From the NCBI GenBank assembly GCA_022953095.1, contig JALJCR010000001.1, positions 1,832,501 through 1,896,500 of the forward strand: 64,000 bases of DNA, in the 5' to 3' direction. How positions within the stretch are numbered: the first letter of the stretch is position 1; the number at the start of each line of letters is the position of its first letter. The DNA is from Qipengyuania sp. ABI-127-1. GTDB taxonomy: Bacteria > Pseudomonadota > Alphaproteobacteria > Sphingomonadales > Sphingomonadaceae. Of this stretch, positions 42,111 to 50,489 are shown piece after piece. Under the pieces are notes generated by a model. That model saw nothing but the letters and a program-made list of their open reading frames with translations, made no database searches and had not been told where the DNA came from. A program made the translations under genes and the position numbers.

Positions 42111-43426
42111 CAGCCCTGCACTCCCTTGGTCGGCAGCCCTTCCGGGAACTTGGTTTCACGCTCGCGCACGGCCTGGTTGGCCTGTTCCTGGAGGTGCCAC
42201 GGCAACTCCTCGAACACGTCTTCGAACATGGTGCGGAACGGGTGGTGCAAGCCGTGACCGAGAATGCCGTTGGCTTCGGCCTCCTTGGTGACTTTCTTGA
42301 CGTGCTCGGCCGCCTCGAGGTCCATCTTTTCCTGGCGCTCCTCGTCCCATTCGCCGATCGCGATGAGGTGGTTCTTGAGGCGCATGACCGGATCGCCCAG
42401 CGGCCATTCCTCGCGCTCCTGCGCACTGCGATAACCGCTGGGATCATCCGAGGTGGAATGACCTTCGGCGCGATAGGTGAAGAATTCGATCAGCGTCGGC
42501 CCGGCATTGGCGCGCGCACGATTGGCGGCCCATTGCTCGGCGGCGTAGCAGGCAAGCGCATCATTGCCATCGACGCGCAGCCCGGCAAGCCCATAACCCA
42601 GCGCGCGCGCGGCGAAGGTCGTGCGCTCCGCTCCGGCAAAGCCGCTGAAGCTCGAAATCGCCCACTGGTTGTTGATAACATTGAGGATAACCGGTGCATT
42701 ATACACCGTGGCGAAGGTGCAGGCCGAATGGAAGTCGCCTTCTGCGGTACTGCCCTCGCCCACCCAGGTCGCGGCGATGCGGCTGTCGCCCTTCATCGCG
42801 CTCGCCATCGCCCAGCCCACCGCCTGCGGTGTCTGCGTCGCAAGATTGCCGCTGATGGTGAAGAAGCTGTGTTCGCGGCTCGAATACATGATCGGCAGCT
42901 GGCGGCCCTTCAGCTTGTCGCCCTTGTTCGAGTAGATCTGGTTGATCATCTCGATCATTGGATAGCCGCGCTGGATCAGGATGCCCTGCTGGCGGTAGCT
43001 GGGAAACACCATATCGTCTCCCGCCAGCGCCATGCTGGCCGAAACGCTGGTCGCCTCTTCGCCGGTGCACTTCATATAGAAGCTGGTCTTGCCCTGCCGC
43101 TGGCCGCGAAACATGCGTTCGTCGAAAGCGCGGGTCATCGCCATATGGCCGAGCATGGTACGCAGTGTGTCCGGGTCCAGTTTCGGGTCCCAGGGACCGT
43201 GGGCCTGGTCGTCATCGCCCAGCACTCGGACGAGGCCGAAGGCCATCTCGTGCATATCCGACGGATCGCAGGCCTCGTCGGGACGCGCCATGCTCCCGGC
43301 CTCGGGCACGTCGATATGCGAGAAATCGACCACGTCGCCCGGTCGATACTTCGGTTCGGGAACATGCAGCGACAATTTGGGGCGATTATCGCCCCTGGCT
43401 GCATTACCCTCGGGCCTGTCGGCCAT
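42110..43426 (-). CDS. bkdA1: 2-oxoisovalerate dehydrogenase E1 alpha subunit
   Basis: 438 residues. TPP-binding motif starts at GEGSTAEGDFH and ends with NVINNQWAIS (about 229-256); SFYMKCTGEEATSVSASMAL and VFPSYRQQGILIQRGYP are typical of the branched-chain class, as is the ~40-residue N-terminal extension with LHVPEPKYRPGD. The phosphorylatable loop region is YRAEGHSTSDDPSGYR. I chose the ATG at 43426 because it sits 32 bases downstream of the predicted transcription start; an upstream codon at 43447 is less likely. First gene of the operon. Confidence 0.93.
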   Translation of the reverse strand: MADRPEGNAARGDNRPKLSLHVPEPKYRPGDVVDFSHIDVPEAGSMARPDEACDPSDMHEMAFGLVRVLGDDDQAHGPWDPKLDPDTLRTMLGHMAMTRAFDERMFRGQRQGKTSFYMKCTGEEATSVSASMALAGDDMVFPSYRQQGILIQRGYPMIEMINQIYSNKGDKLKGRQLPIMYSSREHSFFTISGNLATQTPQAVGWAMASAMKGDSRIAATWVGEGSTAEGDFHSACTFATVYNAPVILNVINNQWAISSFSGFAGAERTTFAARALGYGLAGLRVDGNDALACYAAEQWAANRARANAGPTLIEFFTYRAEGHSTSDDPSGYRSAQEREEWPLGDPVMRLKNHLIAIGEWDEERQEKMDLEAAEHVKKVTKEAEANGILGHGLHHPFRTMFEDVFEELPWHLQEQANQAVRERETKFPEGLPTKGVQG

Positions 43427-43442
43427 AGAATCGTCTCCCAGA

Positions 43443-43460
43443 CGCAATCTTACGCTTGCG
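43443..43460. promoter_or_regulatory. Candidate operator CGCAA-N8-TTGCG
   Basis: Inverted repeat CGCAA (43443-43447) and TTGCG (43456-43460) at the predicted transcription start of the bkd operon. Position suits a repressor or an Lrp/BkdR-like regulator; identity unknown. Confidence 0.38.
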
Positions 43461-43464
43461 CGTT

Positions 43465-43493
43465 ATTTTATTTCGTCGACGGGAAGCGGTCAA
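43465..43493 (-). promoter_or_regulatory. Promoter of the bkd operon
   Basis: On the minus strand TTGACC (43488-43493), 17-base spacer, TAAAAT (43465-43470), 39 bases before the E1alpha start. Confidence 0.68.
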
Positions 43494-43505
43494 GTCATCG
43501 CCGCA

Positions 43506-44432
43506 TCACACGGCGACGGGCGCTTTGATTGGCCCGTGCGGCGCGTAGTCGTGAACCGCGAAATCCTCGATCGCATAGTCGAAGATCGAAGGCGGGCGCC
43601 GCACTATTTCAAGCCGCGGAGCGCCTTGCGGTTCCCGCGAAAGCTGCTCGCGGATCAGATCTTCGTGATTGAGATAGAGATGCGTATCGCCCCCCATCCA
43701 GACCAGCTCGCCGGGTTCGAGATCGACCTGCTGTGCAATCATCCGCTGGAGCAGCGCCGCCGACCACAGATTGAACGGGAGGCCGAGCGCGACATCACAA
43801 CTGCGCTGGTAAAGCAGACAGTTGAGCCGAGTGTCGGCGACATGGAACTGGTAGGTCTTGTGGCACGGCGGCAGTGCCATCCGGTCGAGCTCGGCGACGT
43901 TCCAGCCCTCGATGATGTGACGCCTGCTCCCCGGGTTGTTGCGCAGTGATTCGACGACTTCGGCGATCTGGTTTACGCCCTCGCCCGGTTCGTAGAGGCC
44001 ATCCTCCCGCCGACGATAGGTTGGCCAGTCGACCCATTGCTTGCCATAGACCGGGCCGAGATCGCCCCAGCGCTCGGCGAAGGCTTCGTCGTCAGCGATG
44101 CACTGGACGAAATCCTCGAGCGCAATCGCATCGCCAGTCTCCTTCACATAGCGCGCGTGCGGCCACTCGTTCCATATCTTCACGCCCTGCAACACCAGCG
44201 GGCGGATATTGGTGTCCCCGGTGAGGAACCAGAGCAGCTCGCGCGTGGCGGTCTTCCAATAGACACGCTTGGTCGTGATCAGGGGCATGGCACCATCGCA
44301 CAGATCGAAGCGCAGCATCGCGCCAAAGACCGAACGTGTCCCCACACCGGTGCGGTCCTTGCGCTCGTCCCCCTCGCACCAGATGCGGCGCATGAGGTCG
44401 AGATATTGCTGTTCGTAATGCGGTTGGGGCAC
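43506..44432 (-). CDS. thyA: Thymidylate synthase
   Basis: Makes dTMP from dUMP and 5,10-methylene-THF. The protein has 308 residues against 264 in E. coli; the extra length lies mainly in a middle insertion (about residues 95-150: ALEDFVQCIADDEAFAERWG and the following part). Conserved blocks are DRTGVGTRSVFG, RELLWFLTGDTN, WNVAELDRMALPPCHKTYQF with catalytic Cys, QRSCDVALGLPFN (dUMP site) and GGDTHLYLNH. It lies upstream of the bkd operon on the same strand, but the bkd promoter separates the two units. Confidence 0.96.
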   Translation of the reverse strand: MPQPHYEQQYLDLMRRIWCEGDERKDRTGVGTRSVFGAMLRFDLCDGAMPLITTKRVYWKTATRELLWFLTGDTNIRPLVLQGVKIWNEWPHARYVKETGDAIALEDFVQCIADDEAFAERWGDLGPVYGKQWVDWPTYRRREDGLYEPGEGVNQIAEVVESLRNNPGSRRHIIEGWNVAELDRMALPPCHKTYQFHVADTRLNCLLYQRSCDVALGLPFNLWSAALLQRMIAQQVDLEPGELVWMGGDTHLYLNHEDLIREQLSREPQGAPRLEIVRRPPSIFDYAIEDFAVHDYAPHGPIKAPVAV

Positions 44433-44493
44433 AGGGTTTCGGCTCAGTTACGGGGTGAGGCGCCTGTACCGCGCTTTTGTCGCAATTGCCCGC

Positions 44494-44522
44494 TTGCACG
44501 GCCCGCAATCCACACCTATAGG
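44494..44522 (+). promoter_or_regulatory. Probable promoter of tRNA-Pro
   Basis: TTGCAC (44494-44499), 17-base spacer, TATAGG (44517-44522), 52 bases before the tRNA-Pro 5' end, in the 142-base gap after the thyA start. Confidence 0.5.
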
Positions 44523-44574
44523 GCGCGCCTGCCTCGCAGCCGTGGCCTTCGCAGATGGCCCGGTCCGATCCGGT

Positions 44575-44651
44575 CGGGGAGTAGCTCAGCCTGGTAGAGC
44601 ACTGTCTTCGGGAGGCAGGGGCCGGAGGTTCGAATCCTCTCTCCCCGACCA
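44575..44651 (+). tRNA. tRNA-Pro (CGG)
   Basis: 77 nucleotides with encoded CCA. Acceptor CGGGGAG pairs with CTCCCCG; anticodon arm CTGTC-TTCGGGA-GGCAG gives anticodon CGG. T-arm GGTTCGAATCC is canonical. Confidence 0.96.
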
Positions 44652-44723
44652 ATTTCAAGCACTTGCGCGGTTGCCGATGACGTCGGCACCGCAGCCAGCC
44701 TGCGGCTGGGACAAGGAAAGCTT

Positions 44724-44784
44724 GAGCCGGGCGATTGGTTTCGCTTTGTCGATACCGACATCGCCCATCCCCCTCGCCCGGCTC
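44724..44784. repeat. 11-bp inverted repeat in the gap after tRNA-Pro
   Basis: Perfect arms GAGCCGGGCGA (44724-44734) and TCGCCCGGCTC (44774-44784), 39 bases apart. It falls between tRNA-Pro and the end of a converging hydrolase gene; a loose transcript-end hairpin is possible. No T run. Confidence 0.45.
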
Positions 44785-44803
44785 TAGCGCGCGCTTTCTC
44801 GGA

Positions 44804-46024
44804 TCAAGGCGCCGACAGATATTGCCTGATATAGCTGGTCGACGTGCTGACCCATCCCAGTTCCAGGTGGTTCACCGCTGTCGTAACGCTGCCACCATGC
44901 GTCGTCATTCCGGTCGTGTCGCGGCAGCTCGCGATGAAAACCACCCCGTCCGACGGTCCGGTATGCTCGTTATGCAGAAGAGCTATATCGGCCTGGTTGC
45001 CGCAGATATTGTGGATCCGCACAGCCGAGGGTGACGGGGCCTGACGGATCACATCGACCAGCGATTCGGGCAGATAGGCAGAGAGACCCGGCCCGGCGCT
45101 GTAGAAGCCCTGCCCGCCGTGGAAAGTGGTGTACCAGTCCTGCTCGTAAGTCGGCAGTCCATACGTCCCCGTCCAGTCCTTGAGCAACTGGGCCGAGCCC
45201 GGGAAATAGGGCGAATCATAAGTCCATTCCGAGCCGGAGCGCCAGAGACCATAGCAGATCAGTTTGTCGTGCGGGGTCGGCCCATTGATGACGCCACCGC
45301 AGGCGGGATAGACGGTCAGGCTGAAAGTCCATCCATGGCGGAAGGACAAGTCGATACCGTTGTTCGCCGACCCCAGCAGGATCAGACGGCGGACATCGCC
45401 GCGATAGGCCGTACCCCATGATTTGCGCACGCCCGAGACATACATGCGCGCGTTCGATGCGGCCTTGGACCAGGCAACCACATCAACCTGCCCTGCGCCG
45501 GTACGGGATTTGATGATCGCAATCGCATCGGCGATCTGCTCGGACCAGAAGTAACCGTCGCCATTCTTGTGCGGCAATCCGAGAGCGAAGACGCGGTAGC
45601 CCCGGCCCGACAGATCCTGCATGAGACCGGTCGACGGGCAGCTCGACCGGCCGCAGCCATAACTGCCCGCTTCGTTCGGATCGGCCCAGGCAAGATCGGC
45701 ATCCTGGTTGGCACCATGCACCAGCAGCACCGGCACCTTCGTACCCACGTTCCAGTTCGGCGCGTAGTACAGAAGAAATCGCGAGCTATGAGGCCGCGCC
45801 GTTCCGAAAAAGGTCGCCCGTTGGCCCGTCTGATCGCCGCGCCCGTCGCTGGGAAAGCTCTCTTGAGTGAAGGCGGTCAGAGTGTCGCGCCACCGTTCGA
45901 CGCGTACCCATCCGTTATCGATCCCGGTGGAGTATGTCGCCTCCAGCGTGGTCGATCCGGCATGGGCAGAAGGCCCCCAGGCCAGCGCACACAGCGCCAG
46001 CAGCAGTATCCAAACGCGCTTCAT
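44804..46024 (-). CDS. Exported alpha/beta-hydrolase-like protein (lipase/esterase type)
   Basis: 406 residues with a signal peptide (WILLLALCALAWGPSAHA, cleavage near residue 22). Fold marks are the strand VPVLLVHGANQD with oxyanion-type HG (103-104) and a nucleophile-elbow-like VDVVAWSKAAS (S186). The usual GxSxG glycines are both alanine (AWSKA). A candidate Asp lies in GPSDGVVF and a candidate His in NHLELGW near residue 393. Six or more cysteines suggest disulfides outside the cytoplasm. It sits 23 bases behind the acetyl-esterase-like gene and probably belongs to the receptor/esterase locus. Substrate unknown; a lipase is the best guess. Confidence 0.78.
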   Translation of the reverse strand: MKRVWILLLALCALAWGPSAHAGSTTLEATYSTGIDNGWVRVERWRDTLTAFTQESFPSDGRGDQTGQRATFFGTARPHSSRFLLYYAPNWNVGTKVPVLLVHGANQDADLAWADPNEAGSYGCGRSSCPSTGLMQDLSGRGYRVFALGLPHKNGDGYFWSEQIADAIAIIKSRTGAGQVDVVAWSKAASNARMYVSGVRKSWGTAYRGDVRRLILLGSANNGIDLSFRHGWTFSLTVYPACGGVINGPTPHDKLICYGLWRSGSEWTYDSPYFPGSAQLLKDWTGTYGLPTYEQDWYTTFHGGQGFYSAGPGLSAYLPESLVDVIRQAPSPSAVRIHNICGNQADIALLHNEHTGPSDGVVFIASCRDTTGMTTHGGSVTTAVNHLELGWVSTSTSYIRQYLSAP

Positions 46025-46047
46025 CGTCCCTCTCCTTCAGATTTGCC

Positions 46048-47052
46048 TTATGGTTTTGCGAACTCCATCTTCCGATGAAGGTAATCGGCGATCCTGCGAC
46101 GCATGTCCTGAGCGATGTCGAGCACTCCGAAGGACAGGAAGGCGTGAATGGTTTCCTCGGCACAGTGATGGATACTGTCGATACCGGCGGTCCGAAGCTT
46201 GTCATGATAGGCGATGGCTTCGTCGCGCAAGGGATCGCACCCCGCCGTCACGATCATCGTGGGGGCCAGATTCGCGGGGACGGGTGCAAGCAGCGGCGAG
46301 ATGCGCGGATCGCCCGCCAGGCCGACATTTTCACCGAGGTAATTGTCACGCGCAAATTCGATCGCTTCGCTGACCAGGAAATAGTCTCCCTGCCCAAACC
46401 GGGTACGAGAGGGAAACCTGGCGTGAGGGCTGGCGATATCGGTCATGGGATAGATCAGGACCTGACAGGCCAGAGGCGGGGCATTGCCGAGGGCGGATTC
46501 CCGTGCGAGCACTGCGGCGAGATTGCCCCCGGCACTATCGCCGATGACCGCCAGCCGACCGGGATCGCCGCCGATGCTCGCGCCGTGGCGATATAGCCAA
46601 TCGAGCGCGCACAGCGCATCGTTCAGTCCGTCGGGGAAGCGGTGTTCGGGAGACAGCCGGTAATCGAGGCTGAGGATCGCCACATTGCCGAGCGCGGCCA
46701 GCGAACCGGCCAGCCCGTCATAGGCGGGAATTCCCCCGAGCGACCAGCCGCCCCCGTGAAGGAACAGCGCCAGCGGTGCGGGTGCACCATCGGCAATCGC
46801 CGGACGATAAAGCCGCGCACTGCGTTCCCCATCGCGGCACGGCACAGCGAGATCGACAATCTTCGCCGGCGCGATGTCGCGATCGGGACCGCGAAAGCGA
46901 TCGAAGACAGCATCGGCGAAAGCTCTTGATGCAGCCATGCCTTCCGCTTCGATGCGCGGCGTCCATTCGCTGCGCATCGCATCGTAATCGCGCAGCAGCG
47001 CCCGGGACTGCCGGTCGAGCGGTCCCTGTTCCTCAGGCGTGGTCCGGGTCAT
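46048..47052 (-). CDS. Acetyl-esterase-like alpha/beta hydrolase (HSL family)
   Basis: 334-residue serine hydrolase of the hormone-sensitive-lipase/Aes family. The oxyanion-hole motif is FLHGGGWSLGG (about 94-104), the nucleophile elbow GDSAGG (about 167-172), catalytic Asp in CDPLRDE and His in HAFLSFG. No signal peptide is visible, so it is cytoplasmic. Its start codon overlaps the stop of the TonB-dependent receptor gene (TGATG), so the two are translationally coupled: the receptor could import an esterified compound that this enzyme cleaves. Confidence 0.9.
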   Translation of the reverse strand: MTRTTPEEQGPLDRQSRALLRDYDAMRSEWTPRIEAEGMAASRAFADAVFDRFRGPDRDIAPAKIVDLAVPCRDGERSARLYRPAIADGAPAPLALFLHGGGWSLGGIPAYDGLAGSLAALGNVAILSLDYRLSPEHRFPDGLNDALCALDWLYRHGASIGGDPGRLAVIGDSAGGNLAAVLARESALGNAPPLACQVLIYPMTDIASPHARFPSRTRFGQGDYFLVSEAIEFARDNYLGENVGLAGDPRISPLLAPVPANLAPTMIVTAGCDPLRDEAIAYHDKLRTAGIDSIHHCAEETIHAFLSFGVLDIAQDMRRRIADYLHRKMEFAKP

Positions 47053-49322
47053 CAGAAGCGCAGGACGAAACGCAGATCGTAGGTTGCCGACGCGCCGTAG
47101 AAGCCAAGCTGCACCCCCGGAAAATCGGTCAGGTTGAACCCCTGAACGCGCACGGCATTGTCGGTGAGGTTCTCCACACCGGCACGAAGCTCCCAGCGCT
47201 CGTCCAAATCGCCGATGGCGACGAACCCGTTGATACGCTCATAGCCGGGTTGGCGCAGCACTGGAGAATCGGTGATCTCCGTCGCCACTTCCGACCGGTA
47301 CGATCCGTCGATATGGATCGTCAGAGCCAGATTGTCGGATATCGGCCGCTGCCAGGTCGCGCCCAGGCTGGCGTTGAAATCGGGCGCATTGACCGGCCGC
47401 CTGTCGCTGACGTCGGTAACCGCACCGCCGACCAGAATGTCGAACTCGCGGTATTTCGCATCGAGCAGACCGAGCGATCCGGTCAGGGTTAGCTCGTCGG
47501 TCGGACGGGCGGAGAGCTCGAGTTCGGCGCCATAGGCGCGCGACGACGCGGCATTGGTGAACAGGCTGACGAACACACCGGTCACCGGATCGGAGCCGAA
47601 GGACGTCACCTGCACATCGGTATAATCGTTATAGAACAGCGCTGCATTCACCATGAGGCGGCCATCGAGCCAGCTCGTCTTGGCCCCTGCCTCGTAGCTC
47701 CAGACATATTCCGGACGGAACGGTCTGAACCCGAAATCGGTATTCGCCCGCCCGTCGAACCCGCCACTCTTGAACCCGCGCGAGGCGGACAGGTAGATCA
47801 TGGCCTCCGGTGTCACGTCATAGCTGATCGAAGCGCGCGGCGTGAAGGCCTCGAAGCTCGCCTCGCCGGAGATCGGCGTCCCGGCTACACCTACGCCCGT
47901 CAGGAAATCGGGCGTGTTCTCGATCACCGAGACCGTGGGATCGAAGAAGTTTTCGAACAAGCGCGCCGAAGTGCGGTCTTCCCACGTATAGCGCGCACCG
48001 GCCGACAGGGTGAGCCGCGGGGTCAGCGCATAGGTGAGATCGGCGAAGATCGCATAGCTATCGGTCTTCTGGCGGGTTTCCGCGAGGCTCGACGTTGGAA
48101 ACCCGAAAGCGGTGACCGGAAAGCCGAACAATGTTGCTGCGCCATTATCGACCCCTGAGAAGGTCGTGTCGTCATCGTGGAAGTAATACAGGCCAGCAGT
48201 CAGGCTGAACCGGTCCCGATCGTCGTAGGTCAGCCGCAGTTCCTGGCTGAACTGTTCCTGTTCCTGAAGCAGCAGGATATCGAGGATGGGCAAGGGCGAT
48301 CCATCGGTGTCGAGATTCAGGTCGAATTCGAACGACCGGAAAGCCGTGATCGATTCCAGCGTGATCCGGTCGCTGGCATCGAACCGGCTGGTCAGCGCAA
48401 ACCCATAGCCGGTCTGATCGTTGAGACCGTTGGCATTCACATCGACGCGGTAGGGATCGTCCGATGCGGGATAGGTGATATTGCCCGTCCCATCGAAACC
48501 GGTGATCGGCGTCTCGCGCACGGGGCTGCGCGAGGTATCCGGCCGGTCGATCCGAACATCGCCGCTGAGCAGGAATTCGAGAGTGTCGGTCGGCTGGAAC
48601 AGCAGGGTTGCCCGGCCCGCAAACGTCTCGACGTCGCCGTCATCTTGGCCGGTGACGCTGTTGCGCGCATACCCGTTCCGCTTGGTATAGGCTGCGGCCA
48701 GTTTGCCTTTCAGCACATCTCCCGCGATCGGGCCGCTGATCCGTCCCTTGGCGGTGACGAAACCGAAATTGCCAGCCCCCGCCTCCATATATCCCGACAG
48801 GTAATTGGTCGGCCGGGTGGACACGAACTTGATCGCACCGCCGATCGTGTTGCGGCCGTAAAGCGTGCCTTGAGGTCCACGCAGCACCTCGATCCGTTCC
48901 ACATCGAACAGTTCGAGAAACGCCGCCTGCGAGCGGGCGATGAAGACATCGTCGACATAAACCCCGACCCCGGGATCGGCGAAGGCAAGCGAATCGTTCT
49001 GGCCGACACCGCGGATATAGATGACAGCATTCCCGGCATCGCCCTGGTCGAGATACAGATTGGGCGTGGCGTACTGGATACCCGACAGCGTATCCGCCTG
49101 GAGGTTGGAAAGCGCCTCGTCGTCGAAGGCAGAAATCGCGATGGGCACTTCCTGAAGCGATTCCTCCCGCCGGCGGGCGGTGACGATGATGGTGTTGGCA
49201 TCCTCGGCAACCGGTTCGGCCCTCGGCATTTCCTGCTGCGCCAAGGCCGGAAGGGCCTGGATCAGGGCCGTAGTGGCACACAGGGTGCTTACCAGACGCG
49301 CCCGCTTTTTCGCGATATTCAT
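47052..49322 (-). CDS. TonB-dependent outer-membrane receptor
   Basis: 756 residues with signal peptide (cleavage after ALPALAQ, about residue 29). The plug domain starts with IVTARRREESLQEVPIAISA (about 45-64, TonB box region) and includes IYIRGVGQND; the 22-strand barrel ends in aromatic LRFVLRF as usual. It takes up a large nutrient with energy from TonB. The family of long TBDRs with the REESLQEVPIAI motif is abundant in sphingomonads and generally handles plant- or lipid-derived compounds; iron is also possible. It is coupled to the acetyl-esterase-like gene and near an AraC regulator. Confidence 0.92.
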   Translation of the reverse strand: MNIAKKRARLVSTLCATTALIQALPALAQQEMPRAEPVAEDANTIIVTARRREESLQEVPIAISAFDDEALSNLQADTLSGIQYATPNLYLDQGDAGNAVIYIRGVGQNDSLAFADPGVGVYVDDVFIARSQAAFLELFDVERIEVLRGPQGTLYGRNTIGGAIKFVSTRPTNYLSGYMEAGAGNFGFVTAKGRISGPIAGDVLKGKLAAAYTKRNGYARNSVTGQDDGDVETFAGRATLLFQPTDTLEFLLSGDVRIDRPDTSRSPVRETPITGFDGTGNITYPASDDPYRVDVNANGLNDQTGYGFALTSRFDASDRITLESITAFRSFEFDLNLDTDGSPLPILDILLLQEQEQFSQELRLTYDDRDRFSLTAGLYYFHDDDTTFSGVDNGAATLFGFPVTAFGFPTSSLAETRQKTDSYAIFADLTYALTPRLTLSAGARYTWEDRTSARLFENFFDPTVSVIENTPDFLTGVGVAGTPISGEASFEAFTPRASISYDVTPEAMIYLSASRGFKSGGFDGRANTDFGFRPFRPEYVWSYEAGAKTSWLDGRLMVNAALFYNDYTDVQVTSFGSDPVTGVFVSLFTNAASSRAYGAELELSARPTDELTLTGSLGLLDAKYREFDILVGGAVTDVSDRRPVNAPDFNASLGATWQRPISDNLALTIHIDGSYRSEVATEITDSPVLRQPGYERINGFVAIGDLDERWELRAGVENLTDNAVRVQGFNLTDFPGVQLGFYGASATYDLRFVLRF

Positions 49323-49391
49323 AGATGTCCTCCCATTCGGTCGCGTCTATTTGGCGTCCGCTATTTACGGGAGACAGTGCGCGGAAGCTGG

Positions 49392-50405
49392 CTATGGTGT
49401 CGAGGACGCGCTCGCGCAATCCGAGAGGACATTTTCGCTCACGACATCGGCAGCAAAGCGCGCGGGAGTCGTTCCAGTCCATTGCTTGAAGGCCCGCGCA
49501 AAACTGCGAGCGTCGGCGAAACCCAGCAGGTCGGCGACCGCTTCCGGCGAGCGCCCCGCCCCCAGCAGGCGCCTCGCGCGGCGATCGAGCATTTCGGCCC
49601 GGAGCTGGCGGAAACCATGGCCGGTCTCGGATAGCTTTCGGCGCAGGGAGGCCACGCTCATGCCGAGTGCTTTTGCGACCTGGCCTTGATCGTCCAGCCC
49701 GCTTTCAAGCTTGCTGCGAACTCTTGAGACCAAGTCGCCCGGCTGGTGTGCATCCGCTCCATCCGGGCGAGTCAGAGCGGCCAGGATGCGATCATAGACA
49801 TCGATTGAATCGAGCGTCTGAGCCGTAGAGCCAGGGGTGAGATCGCCTGCCGCTCCGGCGTATTCAAGCATATAGGCGGGCGCTCCCAATCGGACGGGCA
49901 CCGACCAGTAGCCCAGCATGGCATCGCCTCCGCGCCGGGATCGGCGACTGTGTACCGCGCGCAGATGCGAGGTCAGCTCGCGTCCTGCCCACATCTCCAG
50001 CAATGTGTGAACGAAGATCAGGACTCCTTCCATCACTGTCGCGCGTGTGGAAGGGCCGCCAGCGAAGGTGAAGGGAAATTCCGCATCGTCCATCCGGTAG
50101 AGGATGCGGTTGCCCTGTCGTTCGATACGATTGTAGCTCCCGCCGTGGAGGAGATTATAAGTCTGCGCGGAAAGGCGCATGGCATCGGCAAGGCTGGCCG
50201 CATCGCGGATACGTTCGCCAACGAGATTGGTCGCACCGAGCAAGAGCGGCCTGCTCGACAGAGCGCAGGTCTCGTCCTCGATTTCCGCGAGCCTGACCCG
50301 CATCATACTGAAATATTCGCAAGGCGAGAGATTGGGATCGATAGCGTATCTGCAATCCGCCGGATCGCGATGCTCACCCTCACCGATCGAAGCTCGTCCT
50401 GGCAT
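49392..50405 (-). CDS. AraC-family transcriptional regulator
   Basis: 337 residues: N-terminal Arabinose_bd-type (PF12625-like) ligand domain (about 40-200; e.g. MRLSAQTYNLLHGGSYNR) and a C-terminal AraC helix-turn-helix pair (VAKALGMSVASLRRKLSETGH, then AVADLLGFADARSFARAFKQ and WTGTTPARF). Such regulators commonly control esterase, lipid or aromatic catabolism. It lies 69 bases upstream of the receptor gene on the same strand, so it is the likely controller of the receptor/esterase locus. The first ~34 residues are not well conserved; the true start may be the ATG pair near residue 34. Confidence 0.88.
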   Translation of the reverse strand: MPGRASIGEGEHRDPADCRYAIDPNLSPCEYFSMMRVRLAEIEDETCALSSRPLLLGATNLVGERIRDAASLADAMRLSAQTYNLLHGGSYNRIERQGNRILYRMDDAEFPFTFAGGPSTRATVMEGVLIFVHTLLEMWAGRELTSHLRAVHSRRSRRGGDAMLGYWSVPVRLGAPAYMLEYAGAAGDLTPGSTAQTLDSIDVYDRILAALTRPDGADAHQPGDLVSRVRSKLESGLDDQGQVAKALGMSVASLRRKLSETGHGFRQLRAEMLDRRARRLLGAGRSPEAVADLLGFADARSFARAFKQWTGTTPARFAADVVSENVLSDCASASSTP

Positions 50406-50489
50406 TGGAAAATGCTAGGTCCCTGGCCCGCAGGCGTCAATTCCCTGCGGGATTGCCCGATGCGCCGCGCAACGACACGCTCATCCTGC

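Noticed and set aside
42083-43528. 481-codon plus-strand frame opposite bkdA1
   Set aside because: Shadow of the dehydrogenase gene, which carries the TPP motif in the other strand.
44092-44658. Minus-strand frame starting with GERGFEPPAPASRRQ
   Set aside because: This is read-through of the complement of tRNA-Pro, a well-known annotation artefact; similar artefact frames cross tRNA-Leu (23718-23918) and tRNA-Asp (39474-39767).
48177-49634. 485-codon plus-strand frame opposite the TonB receptor
   Set aside because: Antisense to a complete receptor gene with signal peptide and plug; no recognisable protein.
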